Of a stretch of 64,000 bases of DNA, positions 1-8,663 are shown piece by piece. Position 1 is the stretch's first letter. Each line of letters opens with the position of its first letter. The notes below the pieces were generated by a model. It ran no database searches, had not been told where the DNA came from, and saw nothing but the letters and a program-made list of their open reading frames with translations. The position numbers and the translations under genes were made by a program. The stretch is from CAZTQN01 sp964615765. GTDB taxonomy: Bacteria > Planctomycetota > Phycisphaerae > Phycisphaerales > UBA1924. The stretch is taken from contig CAZTQN010000003.1 in the NCBI GenBank assembly GCA_964615765.1, positions 124,001 through 188,000 of the forward strand, written 5' to 3'.

Positions 1-2568
1 CGTCAACCCCATCGCCCGCATCTCGTGCAGGTTCTCTTCCATCACGTTGACGGACTTGACCAGGAGCCCCGACATCCCGATCGCGTCGGCCTTGGTCTCT
101 TTCCACTTCTCCACGATCGACGAGATCGGCTGCTTGATCCCGATGTTGTACACCGTGTACCCGTTGTTCGACAGGATGATGTCCACCAGGTTCTTGCCGA
201 TGTCGTGCACGTCCCCCTTCACCGTCGCCAGGACGATCTTCCCCTTGGTCTGCCCCTCCACCTTCTCCATGTACTTCTCAAGATGGGCCACCGCCATCTT
301 CATCACCTCGGCGCTCTGCAGCACGAACGGCAGCTGCATCTGCCCCGAGCCGAACAGCTCGCCCACCGTCTTCATCCCGTCCAGCAGGTGGTCGTTGATG
401 ATCGCCAGCGGCGCGTACTTCTCCCGCGCGGCTTCCAGCGTCTCCACCAGCCCCTGCTTGTCCCCATCAATGATGTGCCCGCGCAGCCGCTCCTCCAGCG
501 TCTGCTGCTTCTTCTCCTTCACCGTCGCCGCACCCGCCGTCGCATCCTTAAACAACTCCACAAACGCCTGCAGCGGATCGAACGACTGCGCCCCCCCTGC
601 TGGCACAGGCGTCCCGCCTGCGATGCGCGCCGGCAGCCCCGTCCCCCCCGCGCTCACGTCCCGCCGGTCATAGATCACATCCAGCGCCGCGTCCCACTGC
701 TCCTGCGGGATCTTGTTCTTCGGCAGGATCTTCGAGAAGTGCAGGATCGCCCCCGTCAGCCCGGCCTCACGCAGCTCGTGCAGGAACGCGCTGTTCAGCA
801 CGACGCGCGCCATCGGCTTGAGCCCGAAGCTCACGTTGCTCAGCCCGCACGTCGTCTGGCACTCCGGCATCGCCGCCGCGATCAGCCGCACGCCCTCGAT
901 CGTCTCCATCGCGCTCCGCCGATCGGTCTCCATCCCCGTCGACACTGGCAGCACCAAGGGGTCGAAGATGAGATCCTCGGCCTTCAGCCCGTGCACGCTG
1001 GTCGCGCGCTCGTACCCCCGCCGCGCGATCGCGAGCTTCCGCTCGCGCGTCCGCGCCATCGACGCTTCCTTGTCCTCGTCGATCGACCCGATCACCAGCC
1101 CCGCCCCGTACGTCTTCGCCAGCCGGCAGATCTCGTCGAACTTGTGCTCCCCGTCCTCGAAGTTCGCCGAGTTGATGATGCACTTGCCCGGCGCGTGCTT
1201 CAGCCCCGCCTCCAGCGTCTTGAGCTGCGTCGAGTCCAGCATCAGCGGCGCGTCCACCTGCCGCACCACCCGTTTGACGATCTCCGCCATGTCCTTCGCG
1301 TTGTCGCGGCCGGCGTAGTCGACGTTCAGGTCCAGCACGTTGGCCCCGTCGTGCCGCATCTGGTCGCGCGCCAGCGCGATGATCCCGTCCCAGTCCTCCG
1401 CCTCCAGAAGCTGCTTGAACTTCTTGCTCCCCGAGGCGTTCATCCGCTCGCCCACGTTCAGGAAGCTGTTCTCCTGCCGATACTCCGTCGGCTGGTACAA
1501 ACTCGACACGCCCGGCGTCGGCGACGGCTTGGGCGCGATCCGCGTCCGGTCCTTCGCCACCGGCAGCGTCTCCACCGCCTTCGCGAGCAGCCGGATGTGC
1601 TCCGGCGTGGTCCCGCAGCACCCGCCCACGATGTCCACGTGCGACTCGTCGATGAACTTCACCATCGCATCGACAAACGGCTCGGGCTTGAGGGGGTACT
1701 CCGTCCGCCCCTCGACCAGCACCGGCAGCCCCGCGTTGGGCAGCACGCTGATCCGCCGACCAGCCTTGCCCCCGCCGAAGTGCTTGCTCAGCCAGTGCAC
1801 ATGCTCGCTCATCTCCGTCGGGCCCGTGGCGCAGTTGAGCCCGATGGAGAGAATCGGGAACTGCGACAGCGCGGCCGCCGCGCCCTCGATCGACGTCCCC
1901 AGCAGCATCGTCCCCGTCGTCTCGATCGTGACCGACACCATGATCGGGACGTCGTCCGTGCTCAAGCCGCGCTCCGTGAGCGCCGCCAGGCACGCGTTGA
2001 TCGCGCACTTGACCTGCAGAATGTCCTGGCTGGTCTCGATGATGAACACATCGACGCCCGCCTTGCCCAGCCCCGGCTCGCCCGCCAACAGCCCGCGCGC
2101 CTGCTCCCGGTACGAGTCGAACATCTCGTCCCAGTGCGTGTTGCCCAGCGTGATCAAGCGCGTCCCCGGCCCCATCGACCCGGCCACAAACCGCGGCTTG
2201 TCCTTCGTCGAGTGCTTCTTGCACGCCGCCCGCGCCACGTCCACCGCCATCTTGTTCAGCGCGAACGTCTCCGGCGTCAGATCAAACTCCGCCAGGACCA
2301 GCTTGTTGGCCCCGAACGAATCCGTCTCCACCACGTCCGCGCCCGCCGCCAGGTACTTCTCGTGAATGTCCTGGATCACGTCCGGCCGGGTCTTGACCAG
2401 GATGTCCGTGCAGTTCTCGCACCCGCAGTAGTCGTGCTCCACCGACAAGTTGCGCGAGTAGATCTGCGTCCCCATCCCGCCGTCAAACACCAGCACCCGC
2501 TCCGCCAGGTGCTTGGCAAACGGGCTGGACGACTCGCTGCTCCCCGAACGCGATGAGTGACCCGACAT
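1..2568 (-). CDS. metH: Cobalamin-dependent methionine synthase MetH (3' end outside window)
   Basis: Transfers a methyl group from methyltetrahydrofolate through cobalamin to homocysteine, giving methionine, in the cytoplasm. 856 codons are inside the window; the C-terminal part, including any SAM-binding reactivation domain, lies beyond base 1. The homocysteine-binding barrel covers about residues 20-345, with the zinc ligands visible as C246 (GLNCATGP) and C317/C318 (GGCCGTT). The pterin-binding barrel follows at about 370-650 (LNVGERMNASGSKKF, ANVLDLNVDYAGRDN). The cobalamin cap lies at about 690-780, and the B12 domain starts with DVHDIGKN, whose H788 is the lower cobalt ligand. The start ATG at 2568 has CCGGAG about 7 bases upstream. 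It is divergent from a secreted glycosidase. A linker of about 30 residues rich in Gly, Ala and Pro separates the pterin and cap domains. Confidence 0.97.
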   Translation of the reverse strand, partial: MSGHSSRSGSSESSSPFAKHLAERVLVFDGGMGTQIYSRNLSVEHDYCGCENCTDILVKTRPDVIQDIHEKYLAAGADVVETDSFGANKLVLAEFDLTPETFALNKMAVDVARAACKKHSTKDKPRFVAGSMGPGTRLITLGNTHWDEMFDSYREQARGLLAGEPGLGKAGVDVFIIETSQDILQVKCAINACLAALTERGLSTDDVPIMVSVTIETTGTMLLGTSIEGAAAALSQFPILSIGLNCATGPTEMSEHVHWLSKHFGGGKAGRRISVLPNAGLPVLVEGRTEYPLKPEPFVDAMVKFIDESHVDIVGGCCGTTPEHIRLLAKAVETLPVAKDRTRIAPKPSPTPGVSSLYQPTEYRQENSFLNVGERMNASGSKKFKQLLEAEDWDGIIALARDQMRHDGANVLDLNVDYAGRDNAKDMAEIVKRVVRQVDAPLMLDSTQLKTLEAGLKHAPGKCIINSANFEDGEHKFDEICRLAKTYGAGLVIGSIDEDKEASMARTRERKLAIARRGYERATSVHGLKAEDLIFDPLVLPVSTGMETDRRSAMETIEGVRLIAAAMPECQTTCGLSNVSFGLKPMARVVLNSAFLHELREAGLTGAILHFSKILPKNKIPQEQWDAALDVIYDRRDVSAGGTGLPARIAGGTPVPAGGAQSFDPLQAFVELFKDATAGAATVKEKKQQTLEERLRGHIIDGDKQGLVETLEAAREKYAPLAIINDHLLDGMKTVGELFGSGQMQLPFVLQSAEVMKMAVAHLEKYMEKVEGQTKGKIVLATVKGDVHDIGKNLVDIILSNNGYTVYNIGIKQPISSIVEKWKETKADAIGMSGLLVKSVNVMEENLHEMRAMGLT

Positions 2569-2627
2569 GGTGGCTCCGGACATCGACGCAGCACGGCGCC
2601 GTGTGAAAGACCGATCCGGGAAGCGTA

Positions 2628-2659
2628 TTTCATCCGTTCATCCGGATCAATGGATGAAA
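2628..2659. promoter_or_regulatory. Inverted and direct repeat between metH and the GH5 gene (candidate operator)
   Basis: TTTCATCC (2628-2635) is repeated as TTCATCC (2637-2643) and then appears inverted as GGATGAAA (2652-2659), in the AT-richest part of the 241-base divergent gap. It lies about 60 bases upstream of the metH start. Dyads of this kind are typical repressor sites, and metH is commonly under methionine or SAM control. No regulator is identified, so the role is inferred. Confidence 0.4.
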
Positions 2660-2809
2660 ACCCACCGGAACATCCTATCTTCACCACCCGCTCCGGTGGC
2701 CCTTCACCACGCCCACACCCGCCGCCCTCCCATCCGCGGCGGAATCCGAGCACTTCCCAAACACGACCTCAATCCTGTTGTACATTCTCCGGACCCGGAG
2801 GGCTCTGCC

Positions 2810-4285
2810 ATGACCGCCGCCACCGCCGACGCCACCATCACCGACGTCCGACCCGCCGCGCCGCTCGCGCTCCGCGTGCTCCGCCTTGTGCTCGCCGCGC
2901 TGATCGCGCTCGCGCCTTCCACTCTCATCGCCGCGGGCCCCGTCCCCATCAATCCCAAGACCGCCGTCACTGCGCCGATCGTCGCCCGCCCCCCCATCGC
3001 CCGCGGCGTGAACTTCGGCAACATGCTCGAAGCCCCGCGCGAGGGCGACTGGGGCCTCACCGTGCAATCCTCCTTCTTCGACCGCGTCCGCGACGCCGGC
3101 TTTGACCACATCCGCCTGCCCGTCAGTTGGACGCACCACGCCGCGCTTACCCCGCCGTACACCATCGACCCCGCCTTCCTCGCCCGCGTCGATTGGTGCG
3201 TTGACCAGGCCCTTTCCCGCGGCCTGAAGATCATCGTCAACGTCCACCACTACGACGCGCTCAACGCCAACCCCGCCGCCGAGACGCCCCGCGCCCTGGC
3301 CATCTGGAACCAGATCGCCACGCGCCTGGCCGCACGGCCCGACACGGTGCTCTTCGAAGTCCTCAACGAGCCGCACGGCGTGTTCAACACCGACCCCGCG
3401 CAGTGGGACCAATACCTCCGTCAAGCCCTGCAAACCATCCGCCAGACCAACCCGACGCGCTGGGTGCTGGCCGGGCCGGTGAGTTGGAACGCCATCGGCG
3501 CGCTGGAGACCTTCAACCCGCCGCGCGATCACCGCCTGTGCGTGACGGTGCACCACTACGAACCGTTCGCCTTCACGCACCAGGGCGCGACATGGGTAAG
3601 CCCCGTGCCGCCCGTCGGCGTCACGTGGGACCCGGGCCTGACGACGCTCGCCTCGCCGTGGCAGAACTGGTCATGGCAGACGGCGGTCCAGCCCGCGTCG
3701 GGCAGCCTGCGCATCGAGCACCAGGCCGGGTGGGCCGGCGCGTCGTTCCATCGCCCGGCCGCGTTGAACGCCGCGCGGGCGATCGAGTTCCGCACAGACC
3801 GCGCGGTGTCGATCCGCGTCGTCGCGGAGCGGGCCGGCGCGTCGCGCTCGATCGCCGTGCAAACGGCGCCGGGGCAGGTCGTCCGCTTCGATCTTCCGGC
3901 CGACTTCCCTTCGGTCGACCGTGTGTCGATCCAGAACAACACGCCGAGCCCGGTTGCGGCGTACACGGTGACGGGCCTGCGCGTGCTGACGGCGACCGGG
4001 CAGGAAGACCTCATCCGGACGCAGGCCGACGACATCGACGCCGCCATGGCCCGGGCCGCCCGCTGGGCCGCGGACCGCGGCGTGCCGATCCACCTGGGCG
4101 AGTTCGGCGCCTACTCCCCCGCGCCCATGCCCAGCCGCCAGGCCTGGACCCGCGCCGTCCGCACCGCCGCCGAACGCCACGGGTTGCCCTGGAGCTACTG
4201 GGAGTTCGGCGCCGGCTTCGGCGTGTTTGACCCCGCCACCAACACCTTCCGCGGCCCGCTGGTGCATGCGCTGACGGCGGATTGA
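2810..4285 (+). CDS. Secreted glycoside hydrolase family 5 (endoglucanase-like)
   Basis: Predicted 491-residue secreted beta-glycosidase that would cut beta-linked glucan or mannan by a retaining mechanism. A hydrophobic segment at about residues 22-42 acts as signal peptide. GH5 landmarks follow in order: RGVNFGNML, HIRLPVSW, VNVHHYD, then FEVLNEPHG with the likely acid/base E187, HHYEPFAFTH, and HLGEFGAY with the likely nucleophile E431. Between the last two, residues of about 285-402 form an extra beta-rich stretch absent from most GH5 barrels, resembling an inserted carbohydrate-binding-type sandwich. ATG 2810 was chosen over an upstream open frame because GGAG stands at 2797-2800 and a signal peptide follows directly. 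Its end lies 3 bases from the convergent neighbour. The substrate cannot be fixed from sequence. Confidence 0.88.
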   Translation: MTAATADATITDVRPAAPLALRVLRLVLAALIALAPSTLIAAGPVPINPKTAVTAPIVARPPIARGVNFGNMLEAPREGDWGLTVQSSFFDRVRDAGFDHIRLPVSWTHHAALTPPYTIDPAFLARVDWCVDQALSRGLKIIVNVHHYDALNANPAAETPRALAIWNQIATRLAARPDTVLFEVLNEPHGVFNTDPAQWDQYLRQALQTIRQTNPTRWVLAGPVSWNAIGALETFNPPRDHRLCVTVHHYEPFAFTHQGATWVSPVPPVGVTWDPGLTTLASPWQNWSWQTAVQPASGSLRIEHQAGWAGASFHRPAALNAARAIEFRTDRAVSIRVVAERAGASRSIAVQTAPGQVVRFDLPADFPSVDRVSIQNNTPSPVAAYTVTGLRVLTATGQEDLIRTQADDIDAAMARAARWAADRGVPIHLGEFGAYSPAPMPSRQAWTRAVRTAAERHGLPWSYWEFGAGFGVFDPATNTFRGPLVHALTAD

Positions 4286-4288
4286 CGG

Positions 4289-4942
4289 CTACGCCGCGGC
4301 TCGCGTGCCCAGTCGCTCCAGTTCCTTCTCAACCAGTTGCCAGGGTCCGTCGGCCTGCGCACGCGACACTCGAGCGGCGAGGTGATAGGCCGCGACGTAC
4401 ACAACGCCGGTCGCGAACACCGGTGTTCGTTTGTCCCGGTAATGCTGCCATTCGCCCGAGAAACCGGCGGCCTGACGGCTCACCTCCCACGCTTCATCGC
4501 CCATGCACACGACGATCTGGAGCCGCGGCATGTGATCGAGCACAAACCGAAGCACCCTGGCGCCGAACGCCATCGCCTGCTCGCGATTCGGGAGCGTGCC
4601 GCTGCGCTCCCCATCGTTGCGCAGCAAAGAAGCGAGGGCGGAGCCGTAGAGCACGCCGCAGGTTTCTGGTGACGTCTCCGTTGTGAGCCGCTGGACTCGT
4701 TTCACAAGCTGGATGTTTGTGCGAAAACTCGGATCATGGCTGTAGGGTCGCTCTTCCGTCATCCTGCCGCAGAGGTACGAGGAAGGCGCGAAGTCCTTGG
4801 CCAGCAGCAGCACGCGACCGTTCCAGTCGCCGAAGAGACTCTCGGTCCCGTACAGCCGCGACTCGTCACACAGGACCGCGAGCGCGTTGGTGTAGCCGGG
4901 CACCCGTTCTTTGCGGATCCAGTCCGGGAGAGGAGGTGTCAT
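4289..4942 (-). CDS. Distant uracil-DNA-glycosylase-fold protein
   Basis: A 217-residue protein without a signal peptide. The stretch NGRVLLLAKDFAPSSYL sits where UDG-superfamily proteins have motif A, LQIVVCMGDEAW matches the central strand and helix, and VYVAAYHLAARVSR stands where the motif B histidine-containing loop is found. This supports the UDG fold, but the catalytic aspartate/asparagine pattern of well-known families is not obvious (a K-D-F triplet replaces the usual Q-D-P), so activity on uracil or other damaged bases is uncertain. The open frame extends upstream to 5047, but ATG 4942 gives a start (MTPPLPDWIRKE) that does not run into the divergent symporter gene. No clear ribosome site is seen. 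Confidence 0.6.
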   Translation of the reverse strand: MTPPLPDWIRKERVPGYTNALAVLCDESRLYGTESLFGDWNGRVLLLAKDFAPSSYLCGRMTEERPYSHDPSFRTNIQLVKRVQRLTTETSPETCGVLYGSALASLLRNDGERSGTLPNREQAMAFGARVLRFVLDHMPRLQIVVCMGDEAWEVSRQAAGFSGEWQHYRDKRTPVFATGVVYVAAYHLAARVSRAQADGPWQLVEKELERLGTRAAA

Positions 4943-5058
4943 GACACTTCGATCGTGCCAGAGGTCGTTTGGCCGCATCCGCCCCGCGGGTCCGCCTTCC
5001 GTTACACTGCCGCCCGCGTCCTCCGAAACCTCCCGACCGTTGTCCACCGCACCGCGTG

Positions 5059-6666
5059 ATGCTCGCCTCCACCATCTCCCTCCGCGGCGTCGACTGGCTC
5101 GTGCTGGCCGCGTATTTGCTCGTCATCCTCGTCACCGGCGTGCTCTTCAGCCTGCGCGAGCAGAAGTCGACTCGTGACTACTTCCTCGCCAGCCGGCGCA
5201 TGCCCGCATGGGCCGTCGCGTGCTCGATCCTCGCCAGTTCGCTCTCCGTCGCGACGTTCCTCGGCGCGCCGGAGTTCAGTTACAAGGCCGACCTGTCCTA
5301 CCTCCTTGGCATCGTCGGCCTGCTCATCGGCGTGATCATCGTCGCCGTGTTCTTCATCCCCGCGTTCTACCGGCTGAACGCGACCACCGTCTACGAACTG
5401 CTCGAGCACCGTTTCGGCCCGCGGGCCAAGCACGCCGCCTCCGCCGCGTTCATGATCGGGCGCGTCTTCGCCTCCGGCACGCGCGTCTACATCGGGGCCA
5501 TCCCGCTCGCCGCCATCGCCTTCGGCGTCGACCGCGCCGAGGAACCCTGGGCCCTCATCGCGGCGATCGGCGCGCTCACGGTGGTCGCGGTCCTGTACAC
5601 GCTCGTCGGCGGGATCGCCAGCGTCATCTGGACCGACGTCGTCCAGACCTGCGTCATGATCGTCGCCATCCTCGCCGCGATCGTGCTCCTGCTGCACCGC
5701 ATCCCCGCGCCCGTCGGCGAGATCGTTGAGGCCCTGCAAACCGCCGGCCCTGGCGGCGCGAGCAAGACCGCCGTCGTCGTCTCCGGGCTCGACCCGCGCG
5801 GGCCGCTCGGCATCGACTTCGCGCTCGCCTTCACCGTGCTCACGGCCCTCATCGGGCTCCCGCTGCTCAACGCCGCCGCACTCGGGTGCGATCACGACCT
5901 CACCCAGCGCATGCTCACCTGCAAGTCGGCCCTGCAGGGCAGCCGCTCGGTGCTGATGTCCGCGGCGATCACGCTGCCGGTGGTGCTGATGTTCCTCACC
6001 ATCGGCCTGTTGCTGTTCGTCTTCTACCGCATGCCCGGGCTGATGGGCGCCGCCGCGCCGACGTACGAACCCGGCTCGGACCGCCAGGTCTTCGTCACCT
6101 TCATCATCCGCGAGATGCCACCGGGGCTCTCGGGCCTTATGATCGCCGGCCTGTTCGCGGTCGGCATCGGCAGCCTGACCAGCGCCATCAACGCGATGGC
6201 GGCGACCGCCGTCAAGGACTTCTACCAGCACTTTCGCCCGGGCCGCGCGGAGACGCACTACCTCGCGATGGGCCGCCGGGCGACGGTCGCGTGGGGCCTG
6301 GTGCTCTTCGGCTTCGCGGTGCTGTGCGTGTTCTGGCAGCAGCGGGCCCCGAACCGGACGCTGCTGGATTTCGCGCTGGGCGTCATGGCCTTTGCCTACT
6401 CCGGCCTGCTCGCGGTGTTTCTGACGGCCCTGTTCACGCGACGCGGCACGAGCGGGTCGGTGGTCGCCGCGCTGGTGGTCGGCTTTGTCATCACCGCTCT
6501 GCTGCAGCCCGCGCTGTGGAACACGTGGACGACGGCGCTCGGCTTCGGCACGGTGCAAACAGACGGCCGGGTGCTCCCGCCGCCGGCGCTGGCGTGGTCA
6601 TGGCACATGGCGATCGCCACGCCGCTGGCGATGGCGGTCTGCTGTGTACCTAGGGGCTCTCGATAA
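5059..6666 (+). CDS. Sodium:solute symporter (SSS family)
   Basis: A 535-residue inner-membrane protein with about 13 hydrophobic segments. The N-terminal region TRDYFLASRRMPAW followed by SSLSVATFLGAPEF is the SSS/SGLT family signature covering the first transmembrane helices, and a G-rich YTLVGGIASVIWTDVVQ helix is also typical. It should import a small solute such as a monocarboxylate, sugar or amino acid with sodium; the substrate is not readable from sequence. ATG 5059 was chosen (a GTG lies directly before it); no strong Shine-Dalgarno is present. It stands alone, with 117 bases to the divergent UDG-like gene and about 185 bases to the next gene. Confidence 0.9.
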   Translation: MLASTISLRGVDWLVLAAYLLVILVTGVLFSLREQKSTRDYFLASRRMPAWAVACSILASSLSVATFLGAPEFSYKADLSYLLGIVGLLIGVIIVAVFFIPAFYRLNATTVYELLEHRFGPRAKHAASAAFMIGRVFASGTRVYIGAIPLAAIAFGVDRAEEPWALIAAIGALTVVAVLYTLVGGIASVIWTDVVQTCVMIVAILAAIVLLLHRIPAPVGEIVEALQTAGPGGASKTAVVVSGLDPRGPLGIDFALAFTVLTALIGLPLLNAAALGCDHDLTQRMLTCKSALQGSRSVLMSAAITLPVVLMFLTIGLLLFVFYRMPGLMGAAAPTYEPGSDRQVFVTFIIREMPPGLSGLMIAGLFAVGIGSLTSAINAMAATAVKDFYQHFRPGRAETHYLAMGRRATVAWGLVLFGFAVLCVFWQQRAPNRTLLDFALGVMAFAYSGLLAVFLTALFTRRGTSGSVVAALVVGFVITALLQPALWNTWTTALGFGTVQTDGRVLPPPALAWSWHMAIATPLAMAVCCVPRGSR

Positions 6667-6851
6667 ACTGGGCAAAGACGCGCGGACGAATTTGCCGAAT
6701 TTGCGGACTGCAAGGATCCCGCGAATTTTGAAGTTTGTACCGGTGATGCGGGGCTTTCACTTGAAACACCCGCACGGCGCGGCATGATAGGCCCCGTATC
6801 GTGGGGGTTGGGTCCTCGTGGCGCGCCGAAAGGTGCGCGGAGACAGTGTCT

Positions 6852-7598
6852 ATGAAGATTCGTTCCGTCCTCGCGCTTGCGAGCGCGCTCGTTCTCCCCG
6901 CCGTCGCTGCTCAGGCCAGCCTGATCTATCAGTGGAACTACGGCGGCACCTCGTCGTCCGAAAACACGGCCGGCGGCAATATCTCCAACATCGTCGCCAC
7001 GTACACCCCGAGCTCCGAAGTGTTCTCGTGGGACGTCACGTTCTCTGACGGCGTCACCAAGGACACCGACGGCTACTGGCTCGTCGTGGGCCCGGGCCCG
7101 AACCCGAACGGTTCCGCCGGCCAGTACGCGATCGTGTACTTCGACGCGACCAACCTCGCCGCCCCGACGGTCTCGATCTTCCGGTACAACGGGCAGAACA
7201 ACGGGCAGTCGTTCTCCAGCCCGGGCGACCTGCTGCTGACCAACCGCAACAACGCGTCCTCCGGCATCACCGCCTCGGGCAGCCAGAGCGGGACGCAGCG
7301 CCGCTTCCAGCTCTCGTTCGACGCCACCGGCGTCAACAGCCGCTACGGCCCGTCCTCCAGCCCGGCGTTCCCGGATTGGATCGGGATCGAGTTCGGCGAT
7401 CAGATCGGCGTCTGGTTCCACGCGGTGGGCGGTCTGCAGACCGGCTACAACAGCAACAACAAGCTGAACCGCTGGGACAAGCATCGCGAAGGCTGGTTCG
7501 ACGCGGAAAATCTCACAACGACGCGGATCCCGGCTCCGGGTGTCGCGTCCGTGCTGGCGCTCGGCGGGCTGATCGCGGCCCGTCGCCGTCGGGCTTGA
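6852..7598 (+). CDS. Secreted PAPG/RRRR-tail protein, tandem array copy 1
   Basis: A 248-residue secreted protein of unknown function, first of four paralogues in a row. A signal peptide (MKIRSVLALASALVLPA, cleavage near AQA-S) is followed by a beta-rich domain. Its strongest signatures, shared by the copies, are VFSWDVTFSDGVTKDTDGYW, VGPGPNPNG, AIVYFDATNLAAP, FRYNGQNNGQSFSSPGDLL, RRFQLSFDATGVNSRYG and GVWFH. The tail IPAPGVASVLALGG followed by RRRR is a PEP-CTERM-like sorting signal, read as a surface-anchoring or processing address. GCGGAGA (6837-6843) precedes ATG 6852. The function is not recognised; a surface, matrix or pellicle role is inference. Confidence 0.85.
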   Translation: MKIRSVLALASALVLPAVAAQASLIYQWNYGGTSSSENTAGGNISNIVATYTPSSEVFSWDVTFSDGVTKDTDGYWLVVGPGPNPNGSAGQYAIVYFDATNLAAPTVSIFRYNGQNNGQSFSSPGDLLLTNRNNASSGITASGSQSGTQRRFQLSFDATGVNSRYGPSSSPAFPDWIGIEFGDQIGVWFHAVGGLQTGYNSNNKLNRWDKHREGWFDAENLTTTRIPAPGVASVLALGGLIAARRRRA

Positions 7599-7617
7599 GT
7601 CAACAACGCTCTCTCTC

Positions 7618-7642
7618 CCCGCCGCGGATCAGCCGCGGCGGG
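7618..7642. terminator. 10-bp GC-rich hairpin between array copies 1 and 2
   Basis: CCCGCCGCGG (7618-7627), loop ATCAG, then the exact complement (7633-7642), 19 bases after the stop of copy 1. There is no T-run, so it may be a weak terminator or an mRNA-stabilising hairpin that sets different levels for the copies. Confidence 0.5.
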
Positions 7643-7748
7643 ACATCGTGGGGGACGACCGCCCCCGTCAGTTCGCTCAGCGGTCACCGGGCGCCGTGCG
7701 CCCGCGGAACTTAGAAACGCGCACACGAACACGCATAGGAGTTGTCCG

Positions 7749-8468
7749 ATGAAGACCGTCGCCGCTCTCGCCGTTCTCGCTCTGGCGGGCGCCGCCCAGG
7801 CCGGGATTACGTGGCAGTACAACAGCAACAACCCGGCCGCTGACGCCAACGACGGGGTCAACACCGTCGCCGGCACCGCCTCGAACATCACCTCCTCGTT
7901 CAACACCAACACGCAGGTGTTCACGTGGAACGTGACGTTCTCCGACGGCGTCTCCAAGGACACCGACGGGTACTGGCTGGTCGTCAGCCCGGGCCCGATC
8001 CCGCGCGGGACGGCGGACGAACTGGCGATCATCTACTTCGACGCCAGCAACCTCGCCTCCCCGACGGTCTCCATCTACCGCTACAACGGCGAGAACAACG
8101 CCACCAGCTTCCAGAACCCAGGCGATCTCCTGGCCACCACCCGCCAGGCTGGCCAGACCACCATCGTCAGCTCCGCCCTGCAGGCCGCCGGGCAGCGCAC
8201 GTTCAACCTCTCGGTGAACGCCTCGGCGATCAACGCCCTGTTCCCGGGTCAGAACCCCGCGTGGACGGGCCTGCAGTACGGCCAGGAAATCGGCATCTGG
8301 TTCCACCCGATCGCCGGTCTCTCGACCTCGTACAGCGGGAACAACCTGACGTCCTTCGGCGGTCAGGCCGGCTGGTACGACGGCCGCAACGTCCGCACCG
8401 TCCCCACCCCGGGCGCTCTGGCGCTCGCGGGCGTGGCCGGCCTGATGGCGACCCGTCGCCGCCGCTGA
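7749..8468 (+). CDS. Secreted PAPG-type-tail protein, tandem array copy 2
   Basis: A 239-residue paralogue of copy 1. The signal peptide MKTVAALAVLALAGAAQAG is followed by the same core (VFTWNVTFSDGVSKDTDGYW, SPGPIPRG, AIIYFDASNLASP, YRYNGENNATSFQNPGDLL, RTFNLSVNASAINALF, IGIWFHP). The tail reads VPTPGALALAGVAGLMATRRRR, so the PAPG box has become PTPG. AGGAG at 7737-7741 stands well placed before ATG 7749. It has its own ribosome site and is followed by a clear terminator. The function is unknown. Confidence 0.85.
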   Translation: MKTVAALAVLALAGAAQAGITWQYNSNNPAADANDGVNTVAGTASNITSSFNTNTQVFTWNVTFSDGVSKDTDGYWLVVSPGPIPRGTADELAIIYFDASNLASPTVSIYRYNGENNATSFQNPGDLLATTRQAGQTTIVSSALQAAGQRTFNLSVNASAINALFPGQNPAWTGLQYGQEIGIWFHPIAGLSTSYSGNNLTSFGGQAGWYDGRNVRTVPTPGALALAGVAGLMATRRRR

Positions 8469-8509
8469 GCCCGGCGGAACCGGTCTCTCCATTCCTGTCA
8501 TGAACCCTG

Positions 8510-8543
8510 CCGGGGACGGTCCGCCGTCCCCGGTGGTGTTTTT
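8510..8543 (+). terminator. Rho-independent terminator after array copy 2
   Basis: CCGGGGACGG (8510-8519), loop TCCG, exact complement (8524-8533), followed by TGGTGTTTTT. It lies 41 bases after the stop of copy 2 and separates copies 1-2 from copy 3. Confidence 0.8.
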
Positions 8544-8663
8544 GAACCAGATGGCTCGACTCGCGTGTCGCCCGGATATCTGCGCTCGCCGCCCGCGGTC
8601 GACGCGTTGTATGCTGTCAGCGGGGTGTGGGGGTCTGGGCGGGGGCCACCGGGCAGAACCACC

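Noticed and set aside
25..2556. Long plus-strand open frame of 843 codons opposite metH
   Set aside because: Antisense shadow: metH is recognisable over the whole stretch with its zinc and B12 motifs, and the plus frame shows only Arg/His/Leu-rich low-complexity sequence.
2569..2640. SAH- or SAM-type riboswitch upstream of metH
   Set aside because: Some GC-rich pairing near CACACGGCGCCGTG was considered, but the conserved SAH riboswitch core could not be matched.
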